The notes below the pieces were generated by a model. The model worked only from the letters and a program-made list of their open reading frames with translations, had not been told where the DNA came from and searched no databases. Shown in pieces: positions 7,649 through 15,819 of a stretch of DNA of 64,000 nt; position 1 is the stretch's first letter; each line of letters starts with the position of its first letter. The stretch covers positions 1-64,000 of the forward strand of contig JANWWM010000016.1 in assembly GCA_025055975.1 (NCBI GenBank), read 5' to 3'. A program made the position numbers and the translations under genes. The stretch comes from Chloroherpetonaceae bacterium. Its GTDB lineage: Bacteria > Bacteroidota > Chlorobiia > Chlorobiales > Thermochlorobacteraceae.

Positions 7649-8284
7649 ATGAACAACGAGCAACTCGCTGAACAACTGGCGCGACTAAACTTTACCATTC
7701 CCGCCGGCGTGTCGCTGCGCGACTTGGAGGGCATGGCAAGCGTTCTGGAACGGCTCAAAGCTCTCGGAGCCGACAAAACTGACGCCGCCACGCGCGAAGA
7801 CGAAGAGGCGCGCGAACAGTTCATCGCCGTCCTCATCGGCGAAAGAGAAGTTGGGTTTCGCGTCGTGGACATCGAAGCGATTTTGGACGTGCAGAAAATC
7901 ACGCCCGTTCCTGGACTGCCGAACTTCGTGCTTGGCGTGTGCAACGTGCGCGGCGAAATCACTTCCGTCGTCGACATTCATCGCATTTTCGGCATCGAGG
8001 CTCGACGACAAAAAACGCGCCGCCAAAAAGCCGCCGAAAAAATGGTGATTCTGCGCAACAACAAGTTCTCCGTCGCCTGCGTCGTCGATGCCGTCTTGGA
8101 CGTGTTCCGCGTCGCCGAACCCGACATCGAGAAGGTCAACGCCGCCGATGGCGAAATGGAGCGGCTTGCGCCGTTTGCGCGCGGCTTGTATGTTCGCCCC
8201 GACGCGGCGGGCAAACGCGACGAGGTGATTTTGATTGACACCAAGAAACTATTGGATTCGCCCGAAATGACGCAATTCCAATAG
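7649..8284 (+). CDS. CheW-like adaptor protein
   Basis: In 211 residues, after an N-terminal extension of about 50 residues, a CheW domain runs from FIAVLIGEREVGFRVVDIEAIL through VPGLPNFVLGVCNVRGEITSVVDIHRIFG to VVDAVLDVFRVAEPDI and RGLYVRPD...VILIDTKKLL. CheW domains couple chemoreceptors to CheA kinases. No receptor or CheA lies in the window, so the partners are encoded elsewhere or this adaptor scaffolds the local receivers. The extension (LARLNFTIPAGVSLRDLEGMASVLERLKAL) is helical and not typical of housekeeping CheW. The gene follows the CheY-like gene by 35 bp. Confidence 0.87.
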   Translation: MNNEQLAEQLARLNFTIPAGVSLRDLEGMASVLERLKALGADKTDAATREDEEAREQFIAVLIGEREVGFRVVDIEAILDVQKITPVPGLPNFVLGVCNVRGEITSVVDIHRIFGIEARRQKTRRQKAAEKMVILRNNKFSVACVVDAVLDVFRVAEPDIEKVNAADGEMERLAPFARGLYVRPDAAGKRDEVILIDTKKLLDSPEMTQFQ

Positions 8285-8350
8285 TCCGCGTCTCAAAACG
8301 CGATGAAAACCCGTTAGGCGCAATTTTTCTCAACTTCAAATTTTCCGACA

Positions 8351-9829
8351 ATGGCAACGAATCCGCAACAATCCAGCGAGCAAAGCAAAGACGCATTGAA
8401 TCTGGGCATTGACCTCGACAGCATCTTGGGCGACGTGCTGAGCAACGAGCAACAAGCCGCCGCCGTCTTCTCGACCGACGACGAGGGCATTCTCCGCATC
8501 GATGGCGACCGCATCATCTTGGAAGTCGACGAAGAACTCGAGCAAGGCATCGATGAAGAAGCCAAGATGTTCCAAGCCAACGACTACTACAAAAACAAGG
8601 ATTGGTTCAACGCGCTCATCGTCGCGCTCGCGCTCAACATCCGTTTCAAGCAAGGCGTGGGCAAGCGTAGCGACGCCATCGTGCGCCGTCAAGACGAGAT
8701 TCTCTTCGAGTGCAACTATCACATCGCCGCCGACCATCTCAACAAAGTCAAAACCACCAAAGGCGACGAGCAGATAGAACACAAACTCGCCGCCATTATG
8801 CACCTCTACACCGCCCTCGACCAAACGCCGCTCAAAGGTCAGGAGCAATACCGCGAAAAAGCCAAGCAAATCATCGAAAGCATGGTGTCGCGCGACCGAG
8901 CGGGCGGACAAGCCTACATCAAAGCGGGCTTCTTCAAGAAAATCGTCGTTCCGTCGCTCGAAGACAAAGCCCAAAAAGCGTTCTATTGGAAAGACCGAGC
9001 GGCAAACGAAAAAGACCCCGTCCGCAAGGAGTTCTACCTCTTGATGACGTTCGCTTCTGACATCGGCTACTTCCCCTACCAACTCGCTCTCGCCAACTTT
9101 TACCTTGAAGCGGGACGATTGGACGAAGCCTGCCGCTACATCAAAGTCGCCCTCCCGCTCATCAAAGACGAGGGCGCGAATTTCCTGCTTGGCGTGCGCA
9201 AAAAAGATCCGAATTACAGCGACAATTTCATCGAGCGTCGCTTGAAATCCGACATCAAGCAATTGCGCGGTCGCTTCGAAAACCCCGACGCGAAAGAAGC
9301 CAACGAAAAAGACGAAGCGCGAAAAGCGCAGATGACCAAGCAACGCATTCGCAAATTCCTCGAAACCGTCGACCTTTGGGAAAAACAAATGGAGGGAATG
9401 AAAGTCGACGTGCCTTTCAAAAACTCCACGTTGCGCGTCGCTTACTTCAGCGCCCTCGTGGATTTGATGGATGAGGTAACGAAGAAAATGCCTGGCATCG
9501 TCGTTCAAGATTACATCGATCGATACAAGACGACCGAAGTGCGCAGCGTGCAGAACCCCAACATCTTGAACTTCATCGATTTCAGCTTCAAAAATTGCAT
9601 CGTCCCCGACGAAAAAACCGTGCAAGGTCTCGTCGTGGAAGGCGACGCGGAAGCCAAGCTCGACAAACTGATGAAGTCGGTGGTCGATTATTTCAACGCG
9701 GAACTTGGCATCTCAAGCAAACCGCTCCCTGAAATGAAGGCGAATGTCGCCCGCGACGTCGACGAACTCGTCAGAGCGATGAAGGCGCAGGGCTACAAGT
9801 TCAAATCCACCCCTGCGCTGACGAAGTAA
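8351..9829 (+). CDS. Uncharacterised helical, TPR-like protein
   Basis: I do not recognise this 492-residue soluble protein. The N-terminal 80 residues are acidic and low in structure signals (STDDEGILRIDGDRIILEVDEELEQG). Residues 80-330 are predicted mostly helical with repeating aromatic/alanine pairs such as YYKNKDWFNALIVALALNI, AIMHLYTALDQTP and LALANFYLEAGRLDEACRYIKVALPL, the last a good TPR-like helix pair. A charged linker rich in K/E/D follows, then a second helical part (about 330-490). It has no signal peptide or membrane segment. Between the CheW-like gene and the VWA gene, its most likely role is a scaffold linking the two. Confidence 0.75.
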   Translation: MATNPQQSSEQSKDALNLGIDLDSILGDVLSNEQQAAAVFSTDDEGILRIDGDRIILEVDEELEQGIDEEAKMFQANDYYKNKDWFNALIVALALNIRFKQGVGKRSDAIVRRQDEILFECNYHIAADHLNKVKTTKGDEQIEHKLAAIMHLYTALDQTPLKGQEQYREKAKQIIESMVSRDRAGGQAYIKAGFFKKIVVPSLEDKAQKAFYWKDRAANEKDPVRKEFYLLMTFASDIGYFPYQLALANFYLEAGRLDEACRYIKVALPLIKDEGANFLLGVRKKDPNYSDNFIERRLKSDIKQLRGRFENPDAKEANEKDEARKAQMTKQRIRKFLETVDLWEKQMEGMKVDVPFKNSTLRVAYFSALVDLMDEVTKKMPGIVVQDYIDRYKTTEVRSVQNPNILNFIDFSFKNCIVPDEKTVQGLVVEGDAEAKLDKLMKSVVDYFNAELGISSKPLPEMKANVARDVDELVRAMKAQGYKFKSTPALTK

Positions 9830-9857
9830 CCCCCTCGCGCGCAACGAAATGCGAAAC

Positions 9858-9893
9858 GGGATAGGTCGCAGGCGGTCGCTTGCGACTTGTCCC
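9858..9893 (+). terminator. Strong stem-loop, 16-bp stem with G-U pairs and a 4-nt loop
   Basis: GGGATAGGTCGCAGGC pairs along its full length with GCTTGCGACTTGTCCC around a ggtc loop, counting G-U pairs. The wobble pairs work only in the plus-strand RNA, so the structure is oriented with the flanking genes. It lies 28 bp after the 492-aa gene. No U-tract follows, so it may be a terminator, an mRNA-stabilising end or a processing site. Confidence 0.5.
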
Positions 9894-10069
9894 CTTCTCA
9901 ATCGCCAAACGCTTCTCGCCCGCAAAACCGACGACGCTCAAACGCATAAAGCGCGACATGAACGCGCGCTTGGGTCTCTTGCGTCGACTTTGTTTTGCGC
10001 ATCAAATTTTTTCTTACTTTCAAGCGTTGAACCGCTTGCAAAGTTGCCTCAAATTCAAGATTGAAGTTT

Positions 10070-11170
10070 ATGGATTACCGATTTACCAAGTGGGACGAGC
10101 GAAGCCAAAAGCGCCAATCGTCGCTCGAAAAAATGCTCAAAGCGTTCAATCAGCTTTTGATTTACACCAACGGCGACGCGAACCAAGCGCTGCAATGGCT
10201 CACCGAGATGGATCGCCAATACGGACTGGGCGACGACGAAATGGGCATCGGCGATTTCATCGAATATCTCAAACGCGAGGGCTACCTCGAAGAACCCTCG
10301 CGCGACGGGATGTTCAGCATCACGAGCAAAACCACCAAGAAAATTCGAGAAGAATCGCTCAACGAAATTTTCACCTCGCTTCGCAAGCAATCGCAGTTTG
10401 GCAATCACAAAATCCCCAAGACGGGATCTTCCGACGAGCGCGTTCCCGAAACGCGCAACTGGAAGTTCGGCGACTCTCTGCAAAATCTCGACCTGACGCA
10501 AACCCTTCAAAACGCGCTCAAACACAGCGACCTTGACGACATCGTCCTTTCCGAAGACGACTTCCGCGTCTATGAAACCGAACATCAAACCACCTGCGCC
10601 ACGGTTTTGATGATCGATGTTTCGCACTCGATGATTCTCTACGGCGAAGACCGCATCACGCCCGCCAAGAAAGTCGCCATGGCGCTCGCCGAGCTGATTC
10701 TCACGCGCTATCCGAAAGACAGCCTCGACATTCTGCTCTTCGGCGACGAAGCTTGGCAAGTCGAAGTGAAAGATTTGCCCTTCATCAGCGTCGGACCGTA
10801 TCACACCAACACGAAAGCGGGGCTTGCGCTCGCGCGCCAAATTTTGAAGCGCAAGAAAAATCAAAACAAACAGATTTTTATGATTACCGACGGCAAGCCC
10901 TCCGCCATCAACGAAGGCGCGAAGATCTACAAAAACTCCTTCGGGCTCGACCGCAAAATCGTCAACAAAACCCTCGACGAAGCCGTGATGTGTCGGCGCG
11001 ACAAAATCACCATCACGACCTTTATGGTAACGAGCGATCCGTATTTGCAAGGCTTCGTCAACGAACTTACGCAAGCCAATCAAGGACGCGCCTATTTCAG
11101 CGGCTTGGACAATCTGGGCGAGTATATGTTCGTCGATTACATCAGAAATCGACGCAAGAAATTGCGATGA
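10070..11170 (+). CDS. VWA-domain protein (partner of the MoxR/ChlI-like AAA+ ATPase)
   Basis: In 366 residues, the N-terminal 170 are charged and helical (LEKMLKAFNQLLIYTNGDANQALQWL). A von Willebrand A domain follows (about 185-365) with the complete MIDAS start DVSHSM in ATVLMIDVSHSMILYGEDR, the Asp-containing IFMITDGKPSAI segment and the TNTKAGLALARQIL helix. It is cytosolic with no signal peptide. VWA proteins of this size are regularly encoded beside MoxR or magnesium-chelatase-like ATPases and act as substrate or metal-dependent adaptors; here the ATPase lies one gene downstream. The track starts at TTG 10061; the ATG at 10070 (MDYRFTKWDERS) is preferred. Confidence 0.87.
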   Translation: MDYRFTKWDERSQKRQSSLEKMLKAFNQLLIYTNGDANQALQWLTEMDRQYGLGDDEMGIGDFIEYLKREGYLEEPSRDGMFSITSKTTKKIREESLNEIFTSLRKQSQFGNHKIPKTGSSDERVPETRNWKFGDSLQNLDLTQTLQNALKHSDLDDIVLSEDDFRVYETEHQTTCATVLMIDVSHSMILYGEDRITPAKKVAMALAELILTRYPKDSLDILLFGDEAWQVEVKDLPFISVGPYHTNTKAGLALARQILKRKKNQNKQIFMITDGKPSAINEGAKIYKNSFGLDRKIVNKTLDEAVMCRRDKITITTFMVTSDPYLQGFVNELTQANQGRAYFSGLDNLGEYMFVDYIRNRRKKLR

Positions 11171-11181
11171 GGAGACGACCA

Positions 11182-11736
11182 ATGATCGCGACGGAAAAAT
11201 CGCTCACGGGCGAGGCGTTGTTGGAGTTGCAACGAGCGACGGGCAAACGCTACGAGCTCGTCAAGGGAATTCCCGTTGAAACGATGCCCGCAGGCGGCAA
11301 GCACGGCTATATCGCGTCCAAGATTGAGCGCAAACTTGGCACGTTTGTCGAGGAACGACATCTCGGTTTCGTTTTCACGGCGGAGACGGGGGTGTATTTG
11401 GAGCGCAATCCCGACACGGTGCGTGGCGCCGATGTTACCTTCGTCTCCCGAACCAAAATCCACGCCTACGACGACATCGATTCGGGCTTCCTAACCGCGA
11501 TTCCCGACCTCGTCGTTGAGGTCGTCTCGCAACCCAATCAACTCGCCGACGCGCTCAACAAAGTCCAAGAATGGCGGCGCGCGGGCGTGTCCGAAGTCTG
11601 GCTCGTCGATGCGGAGCGAAAAACGGTCTCGGTTTATTCAAACGACGGCGTCCAAACGCTCAACGAAACCGACACCCTCGTCGGCAAGAACCTTCTTGAC
11701 GGCTTCTCGCTCCCCATCAAAACGATTTTTAGTTAA
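11182..11736 (+). CDS. Uma2-family (DUF820) restriction-endonuclease-like protein
   Basis: A 184-residue protein with the Uma2 pattern: GKRYELVKGIPVETMPAGGKHGYI, then GADVTFVSRTKI, then the PD-(D/E)XK-like core PDLVVEVVSQPNQLADALNKVQEWRRAGVSEVWLVDAERKTV. Putative catalytic residues are the Asp of PDLVVEVV and the Glu two to four positions on. The family is common as many near-identical copies in cyanobacteria and other bacteria and its role is unsettled. AGGAG sits 7 nt before the ATG at 11182, so this start is chosen over the in-frame ATG at 11167 that overlaps the VWA stop. It separates the VWA gene from its presumed ATPase partner. Confidence 0.85.
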   Translation: MIATEKSLTGEALLELQRATGKRYELVKGIPVETMPAGGKHGYIASKIERKLGTFVEERHLGFVFTAETGVYLERNPDTVRGADVTFVSRTKIHAYDDIDSGFLTAIPDLVVEVVSQPNQLADALNKVQEWRRAGVSEVWLVDAERKTVSVYSNDGVQTLNETDTLVGKNLLDGFSLPIKTIFS

Positions 11737-11755
11737 GACAACAACGCATCGGTTT

Positions 11756-13237
11756 ATGAAAGACATCACGAAAATCAGAACGCTCGGAGAATTGAAGCGC
11801 GCAGGGTATCGCACGCGCTCCGTCAAGGACGAGATCCGCGAGAATTTGATTCAAAAGATGAAGGATGGGGAAAATCCCTTTCCCGGCATCATCGGCTACG
11901 AGCGCACGGTGATTCCGCAGCTGCAAAACGCCATTCTCTCCAAGCACGACATCATTCTGCTTGGGCTTCGCGGACAAGCCAAAACCAAAATGATTCGCTT
12001 GATGGTCAACTTGCTCGACGAGTTCATTCCCGTCATCAAAGGCTCGGAAATCAACGACGACCCGTTCAAGCCCATTTCGAAATACGCGCGCGAGAAAGTC
12101 CTGCACGAAGGCGACGAGACCGAAATCGCATGGCTTCATCGCTCCGAGCGTTACGGCGAAAAACTCGCCACGCCCGACGTGACGATCGCCGACCTCATCG
12201 GCGACATCGACCCCATCAAAGCCGCCTCGCAAAAGCTCACCTACGCCGACGAGAACGTCATTCATTACGGCATCATTCCGCGCACGAATCGCGGCATTTT
12301 CGCCATCAACGAGCTGCCCGACTTGCAACCGCGCATTCAAGTTGGCTTGCTCAACATTATGCAGGAAAAAGACATTCAAATTCGCGGCTTTCAAGTGCGA
12401 ATCCCGCTTGATATTTTCATCATCTACTCCGCAAACCCCGAAGATTACACCAATCGCGGCAACATCATCACGCCTTTGAAAGACCGCATCGATTCTCAAA
12501 TCATCACGCACTATCCGAAGACGATCGAAATCGGCATCAAAATCACGGAGCAGGAAGCATGGACGAAGCGTCCGTCGGAAGTCGAGGTGCGCGTGCCGCA
12601 TTACTTCAAGGAAATCATCGAGCACATCGCCTTCGAAGCGCGTCGGAGCGAATATGTCGACCAAAAGTCGGGCGTTTCGGCGCGGCTCACGATTACCGCC
12701 ATGGAAAACCTCGTCAGCAGCGCGGAACGGCGCGCCATTATGCACGACGAATCCGAATCCTGCGTGAGAATTTCGGACCTGTTCCTCGTCGTGCCCGCCA
12801 TCACGGGCAAGGTCGAACTCGTCTACGAAGGCGAGCAAGAGGGCGCGATCAACGTGGCGAAGTTGCTCATCGGCAAAGCCATCAACCAAGTTTTCAAGAA
12901 ATACTGCCCCGACCCCAACAAGAAACTTCAAGGACAAAGCCCTTACGCGACCATTACGGGATGGTTCTCGCAAGGCAACCACGTCGACATTTACGACGAT
13001 ATGAAGTTCGAGGAGTATTTCAAGGCGCTCGATAAGGTCAAAGGCTTGCGCGAGTTCGCGGAAAAGACTTTCCAAACCAAAGACAAGCAAGAGCTTGCTT
13101 CCGCGATGGAGTTCGTTCTGGAAGGCTTGCACCAAAACTCGATGGTGGGCAAAGACGAATTGGAAGCCTCGCGCACGTATAGCGATATGATTGGCAAGAT
13201 TATGTCGAGCGTCGGCGGCTCCAAGTTCGAGCGATGA
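11756..13237 (+). CDS. MoxR/ChlI-like AAA+ ATPase with variant Walker motifs
   Basis: A 493-residue ATPase of the magnesium-chelatase/MoxR clade. The nucleotide loop reads ILLGLRGQAKTKMIRLMVNLL, with Ala in place of the third glycine of GxxGxGK. The Walker B equivalent reads NRGIFAINELPDLQPRIQ, with Asn before the conserved Glu. Sensor 1 is IIYSANPEDYTNRG, followed by PLKDRIDSQI with an arginine finger. The helix-2 and pre-sensor inserts typical of the clade are present, and a C-terminal extension of about 190 residues follows. It pairs with the VWA protein at 10070. The start at 11756 (MKDITKIRTLGEL) is chosen; the track start at 11516 reads through the Uma2 gene in another frame. Confidence 0.88.
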   Translation: MKDITKIRTLGELKRAGYRTRSVKDEIRENLIQKMKDGENPFPGIIGYERTVIPQLQNAILSKHDIILLGLRGQAKTKMIRLMVNLLDEFIPVIKGSEINDDPFKPISKYAREKVLHEGDETEIAWLHRSERYGEKLATPDVTIADLIGDIDPIKAASQKLTYADENVIHYGIIPRTNRGIFAINELPDLQPRIQVGLLNIMQEKDIQIRGFQVRIPLDIFIIYSANPEDYTNRGNIITPLKDRIDSQIITHYPKTIEIGIKITEQEAWTKRPSEVEVRVPHYFKEIIEHIAFEARRSEYVDQKSGVSARLTITAMENLVSSAERRAIMHDESESCVRISDLFLVVPAITGKVELVYEGEQEGAINVAKLLIGKAINQVFKKYCPDPNKKLQGQSPYATITGWFSQGNHVDIYDDMKFEEYFKALDKVKGLREFAEKTFQTKDKQELASAMEFVLEGLHQNSMVGKDELEASRTYSDMIGKIMSSVGGSKFER

Positions 13238-13387
13238 ATTTTTGAGACCAACGTTTCTCGCCTGCGTTGCGGACGAAACGACGCATTTTCTCGCCCCGCT
13301 CCGCTTGTGCGCTGCGTCACAGCCCTTGCGCGACGCTTCTCATATACTTAACGGGCGCAGTTTCCAATTGAGAACAGAAACATTTTA

Positions 13388-14506
13388 ATGCGTTTGGACG
13401 CGGACATATTAGACGCGAGCGCATGCGTTATGCTTGCAGAAGCGGCGGCGCAAAACGTTTTATCCCACGAGGGCGCGGAGATGACGGAACGGTTGCTTTT
13501 GAATGTTTTGCAGGCGCTTCCCGAGCCTGTGCTCGTTGCGACGCTTGAACAGACGATTTGCTTCGCAAACGATTCCGCCCGCGCCACCCTTGTTCCTTCG
13601 ACGCGCGACGACATCGTTGGGTCACCGCTCTCTTCCCTCGTGACATCTGGCTCGGAGACTTTCAGCGATTGGCTTAAAAAGCCTCTCTGTTCCACGTCCT
13701 TCGTTTCCGAACAATTTGATTTTGCCACCTGTCAAGGCTCAAAGTCTTTTTGGATCGACGCTTGCTCAATACGCGACGACATGCGCGCGTATCTTTTGAT
13801 TCGTTTGAGAGCTCCCGACGCGCAACAGTCAGCGGTGCAATCGCTCGCGGTTCGCGTCGATATGCTTCAACAAGAAATCGCCATGCGTCGGGCGGCGGAA
13901 GCGCGACTTCAAGAAAGCCTAATCGAGTTAGAACGCGCCAAAAAACAATTGGAACAGCTTGCGACCGTCGATAGCCTGACGGGCATTCCGAATCGGCGCA
14001 GCATCGACGAAACCTTGCGACGCGAGTGGTCAAAAGCGATGCGCAACGGCGAACCGCTCGCGGCGATAATGGTCGATATCGATCATTTCAAGGACTATAA
14101 CGACGCTTACGGACACCAAGCGGGCGATCTCTGTTTGAAGCAAGTCGCAAACGCGATTCGCGCTTCGCTCCGACGCTCGACCGATTTCGTCGGGCGATAC
14201 GGCGGCGAAGAGTTCCTCGTCTTGCTCGAAAACTCCGATTGGGAAAAGGCGGCGAAAATGGCGGAAAAAATCTGCGAAGCCGTGCGCGAGCTGCGCATTC
14301 CGCACTCGGCTTCTGCGACGGCAAAGGTCGTTACCGTGAGCGCGGGCGTCAACGTTACGATTCCAAAGCCGCAATCGTCGATTGAAAAGTTCATCGGCGA
14401 CGCGGACGCGGCGCTCTACCAAGCCAAACGCAAAGGACGCAAGCAGTTCGTTCTGCATCAGAGAGCGGTTAAAGCTCGTTTGCAACGCCGAAAAGTTCGT
14501 TCATAA
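13388..14506 (+). CDS. GGDEF-domain diguanylate cyclase with N-terminal PAS-like sensor
   Basis: In 372 residues, positions 30-150 look like a PAS domain (LLNVLQALPEPVLVATLEQTICFANDSARATL), and about 150-195 form a coiled-coil linker (VDMLQQEIAMRRAAEARLQESLIELERAKKQLEQL). The GGDEF domain then starts at DSLTGIPNRRSIDETL and carries the active loop RYGGEEFLVLLE near residue 272. It should make c-di-GMP from two GTP. No RxxD inhibitory site is evident just before the loop. It lies 150 bp after the AAA+ gene; an intrinsic terminator follows 20 bp after its stop. Confidence 0.9.
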   Translation: MRLDADILDASACVMLAEAAAQNVLSHEGAEMTERLLLNVLQALPEPVLVATLEQTICFANDSARATLVPSTRDDIVGSPLSSLVTSGSETFSDWLKKPLCSTSFVSEQFDFATCQGSKSFWIDACSIRDDMRAYLLIRLRAPDAQQSAVQSLAVRVDMLQQEIAMRRAAEARLQESLIELERAKKQLEQLATVDSLTGIPNRRSIDETLRREWSKAMRNGEPLAAIMVDIDHFKDYNDAYGHQAGDLCLKQVANAIRASLRRSTDFVGRYGGEEFLVLLENSDWEKAAKMAEKICEAVRELRIPHSASATAKVVTVSAGVNVTIPKPQSSIEKFIGDADAALYQAKRKGRKQFVLHQRAVKARLQRRKVRS

Positions 14507-14526
14507 AGCGGGTTTGCCGCGAAACG

Positions 14527-14554
14527 AAAAAGCCCATCGCAAGATGGGCTTTTT
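14527..14554 (+). terminator. Intrinsic terminator after the GGDEF gene
   Basis: AAAAGCCCATC pairs with GATGGGCTTTT around a GCAA tetraloop, giving an 11-bp stem that ends in Ts. It sits 20 bp after the stop codon at 14506. Confidence 0.85.
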
Positions 14555-14868
14555 GATTTTGCGCCGTGGCGTCCAGCGCGTCATCGCAATGAGGTTGCCC
14601 GTCATCGTGGCGAAAAAAACGCATTCAATCGCGCCACTCGCGCAATTCATTGAGCGATTTCTTCGCAACGGAGAGAGCGGGTTTGGGTTTTCGCGCAAAA
14701 CTTCGGCATTGGTTGCGCGACTTTGGCGCAAGTCGTAACTTTTTTGACGGCTCGTTCATCAATGGAACGCCAGCCCAAACGCGAGAACGTTTTGCGCGTC
14801 CACGTTCCTTCAAGATTCGAGAAAGCGCGTTTCATTCCCATCTTGGCGCAACGCTCACGAGACTGACG
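14555..14868. other. Intergenic region with no gene seen
   Basis: Some 310 bases between the terminator and the hydrolase ATG. The short ORFs here on both strands lack motifs and plausible composition. A gtaactttttt stretch near 14735 could be part of a promoter for the hydrolase, but nothing firmer is visible. Confidence 0.5.
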
Positions 14869-15729
14869 ATGAAAGAAAATTTTTTCCCTTTTGAGTTCGA
14901 GAGCGGCAAAACGGCGGCATGTCGCTACGCCGAATTCGGCGACGATGGCAATCCGCCGATGCTGTTCATTCACGGTTATGGGGCGATGTGGCAACATTGG
15001 GAGCGCAACATCGCCGCGTTTGAAGGCGACCACAAAATTTACGCGCTTGATTTGCTCGGCTTTGGCGAATCCGAGAAGCCCAACGCGCGTTACGGCTTGT
15101 CGCTATGGGCGCAGCAAATCGCGGCGTTTTCGCGCTTCAAGAATTTGCGGCAGATGATTCTCGTCGGACACTCGATGGGCGCGGCATCGAGCCTGTGGTT
15201 CGCAAACGACCATCCCGAATCGCTCTTGTCGCTCGTTCTCGTCGATTCGTCGGGCATTTTTCCCGATGAGGTCGGAACGTTTGAACGCTTGCTGTATCGC
15301 GCCGTTGGCAGTCCGATCATCGGGGAAGCGCTGTTCGTTTTGTTCGCCAATGAGTTCGGGGCGCGGCAGAGTTTGTCGCCCACTTATCTTGACCAATCGC
15401 ACGTAACCGACGAGCTGGTGGCGCAATTCGCCAAGCCGCTGCGCAGTCCGGGCGCGATATACGCCTACCTTGCGCCTTCGCGCAACCCTGAACGATTTTT
15501 GCTTGACCAATTTCCGCGCCCGTGTCGCTACGGCGGAAACGCTCTTATCGTTTGGGGCGCGGAAGATTTGGCGTTTCCGCCCGCGAAGGTTCTGCCAAAG
15601 TTCAAGGAAATTTTGCCGCAGGCTCAGACCGTCGTATTGCCCAACGCGCGCCACTGCCCCCACCACGAAATCGCCGAATCGTTCAACGCCGTTCTGAAAG
15701 AATTTCTTGCAGAGACGGCGCGTTGCTAA
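14869..15729 (+). CDS. Alpha/beta hydrolase
   Basis: A 286-residue hydrolase fold. The oxyanion motif HGYG is in MLFIHGYGAMWQHWERN, the nucleophile elbow is GHSMGAAS, the acid is in LIVWGAEDLAFPP, and the catalytic His is in LPNARHCPHHE. The cap region is short. There is no signal peptide, so it is cytosolic. Substrate is unknown; ester hydrolases and C-C hydrolases share these motifs. The ATG at 14869 (MKENFFPF) is used because the upstream 73 codons of the ORF track are low-complexity and unlike the family. The following gene is an EAL-GGDEF protein with no obvious link. Confidence 0.85.
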   Translation: MKENFFPFEFESGKTAACRYAEFGDDGNPPMLFIHGYGAMWQHWERNIAAFEGDHKIYALDLLGFGESEKPNARYGLSLWAQQIAAFSRFKNLRQMILVGHSMGAASSLWFANDHPESLLSLVLVDSSGIFPDEVGTFERLLYRAVGSPIIGEALFVLFANEFGARQSLSPTYLDQSHVTDELVAQFAKPLRSPGAIYAYLAPSRNPERFLLDQFPRPCRYGGNALIVWGAEDLAFPPAKVLPKFKEILPQAQTVVLPNARHCPHHEIAESFNAVLKEFLAETARC

Positions 15730-15734
15730 TTTTG
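15707..15734 (+). promoter_or_regulatory. TTG-N17-TAATTTTG promoter-like element
   Basis: A perfect TAnnTTTG (15727-15734) overlaps the hydrolase stop codon, with TTG 17 nt upstream at 15707-15709. It lies 86 bp before the ATG at 15820, suggesting separate transcription of the EAL-GGDEF gene. Confidence 0.4.
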
Positions 15735-15819
15735 CGCATTGCGCGCTTGGCGCGATCGCATCGCTTCGCTTGACGCGAAAAATGAACCGCCTCGTCAACC
15801 TAAACGCAAGCGCAACGCT

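Noticed and set aside
8336-9625. 429-aa minus-strand ORF opposite the 492-aa gene
   Set aside because: It is a codon-bias shadow: rich in Val/Phe/Arg, no motifs, while the plus strand has normal soluble-protein composition and proper spacing to neighbours.
11729-13135. 468-aa minus-strand ORF opposite the AAA+ gene
   Set aside because: It is antisense to an intact ATPase with recognisable motifs; no domain in the minus-strand reading.
14555-14868. Small gene in the gap before the hydrolase
   Set aside because: Candidate ORFs on both strands have no ribosome site, no motif and biased composition.
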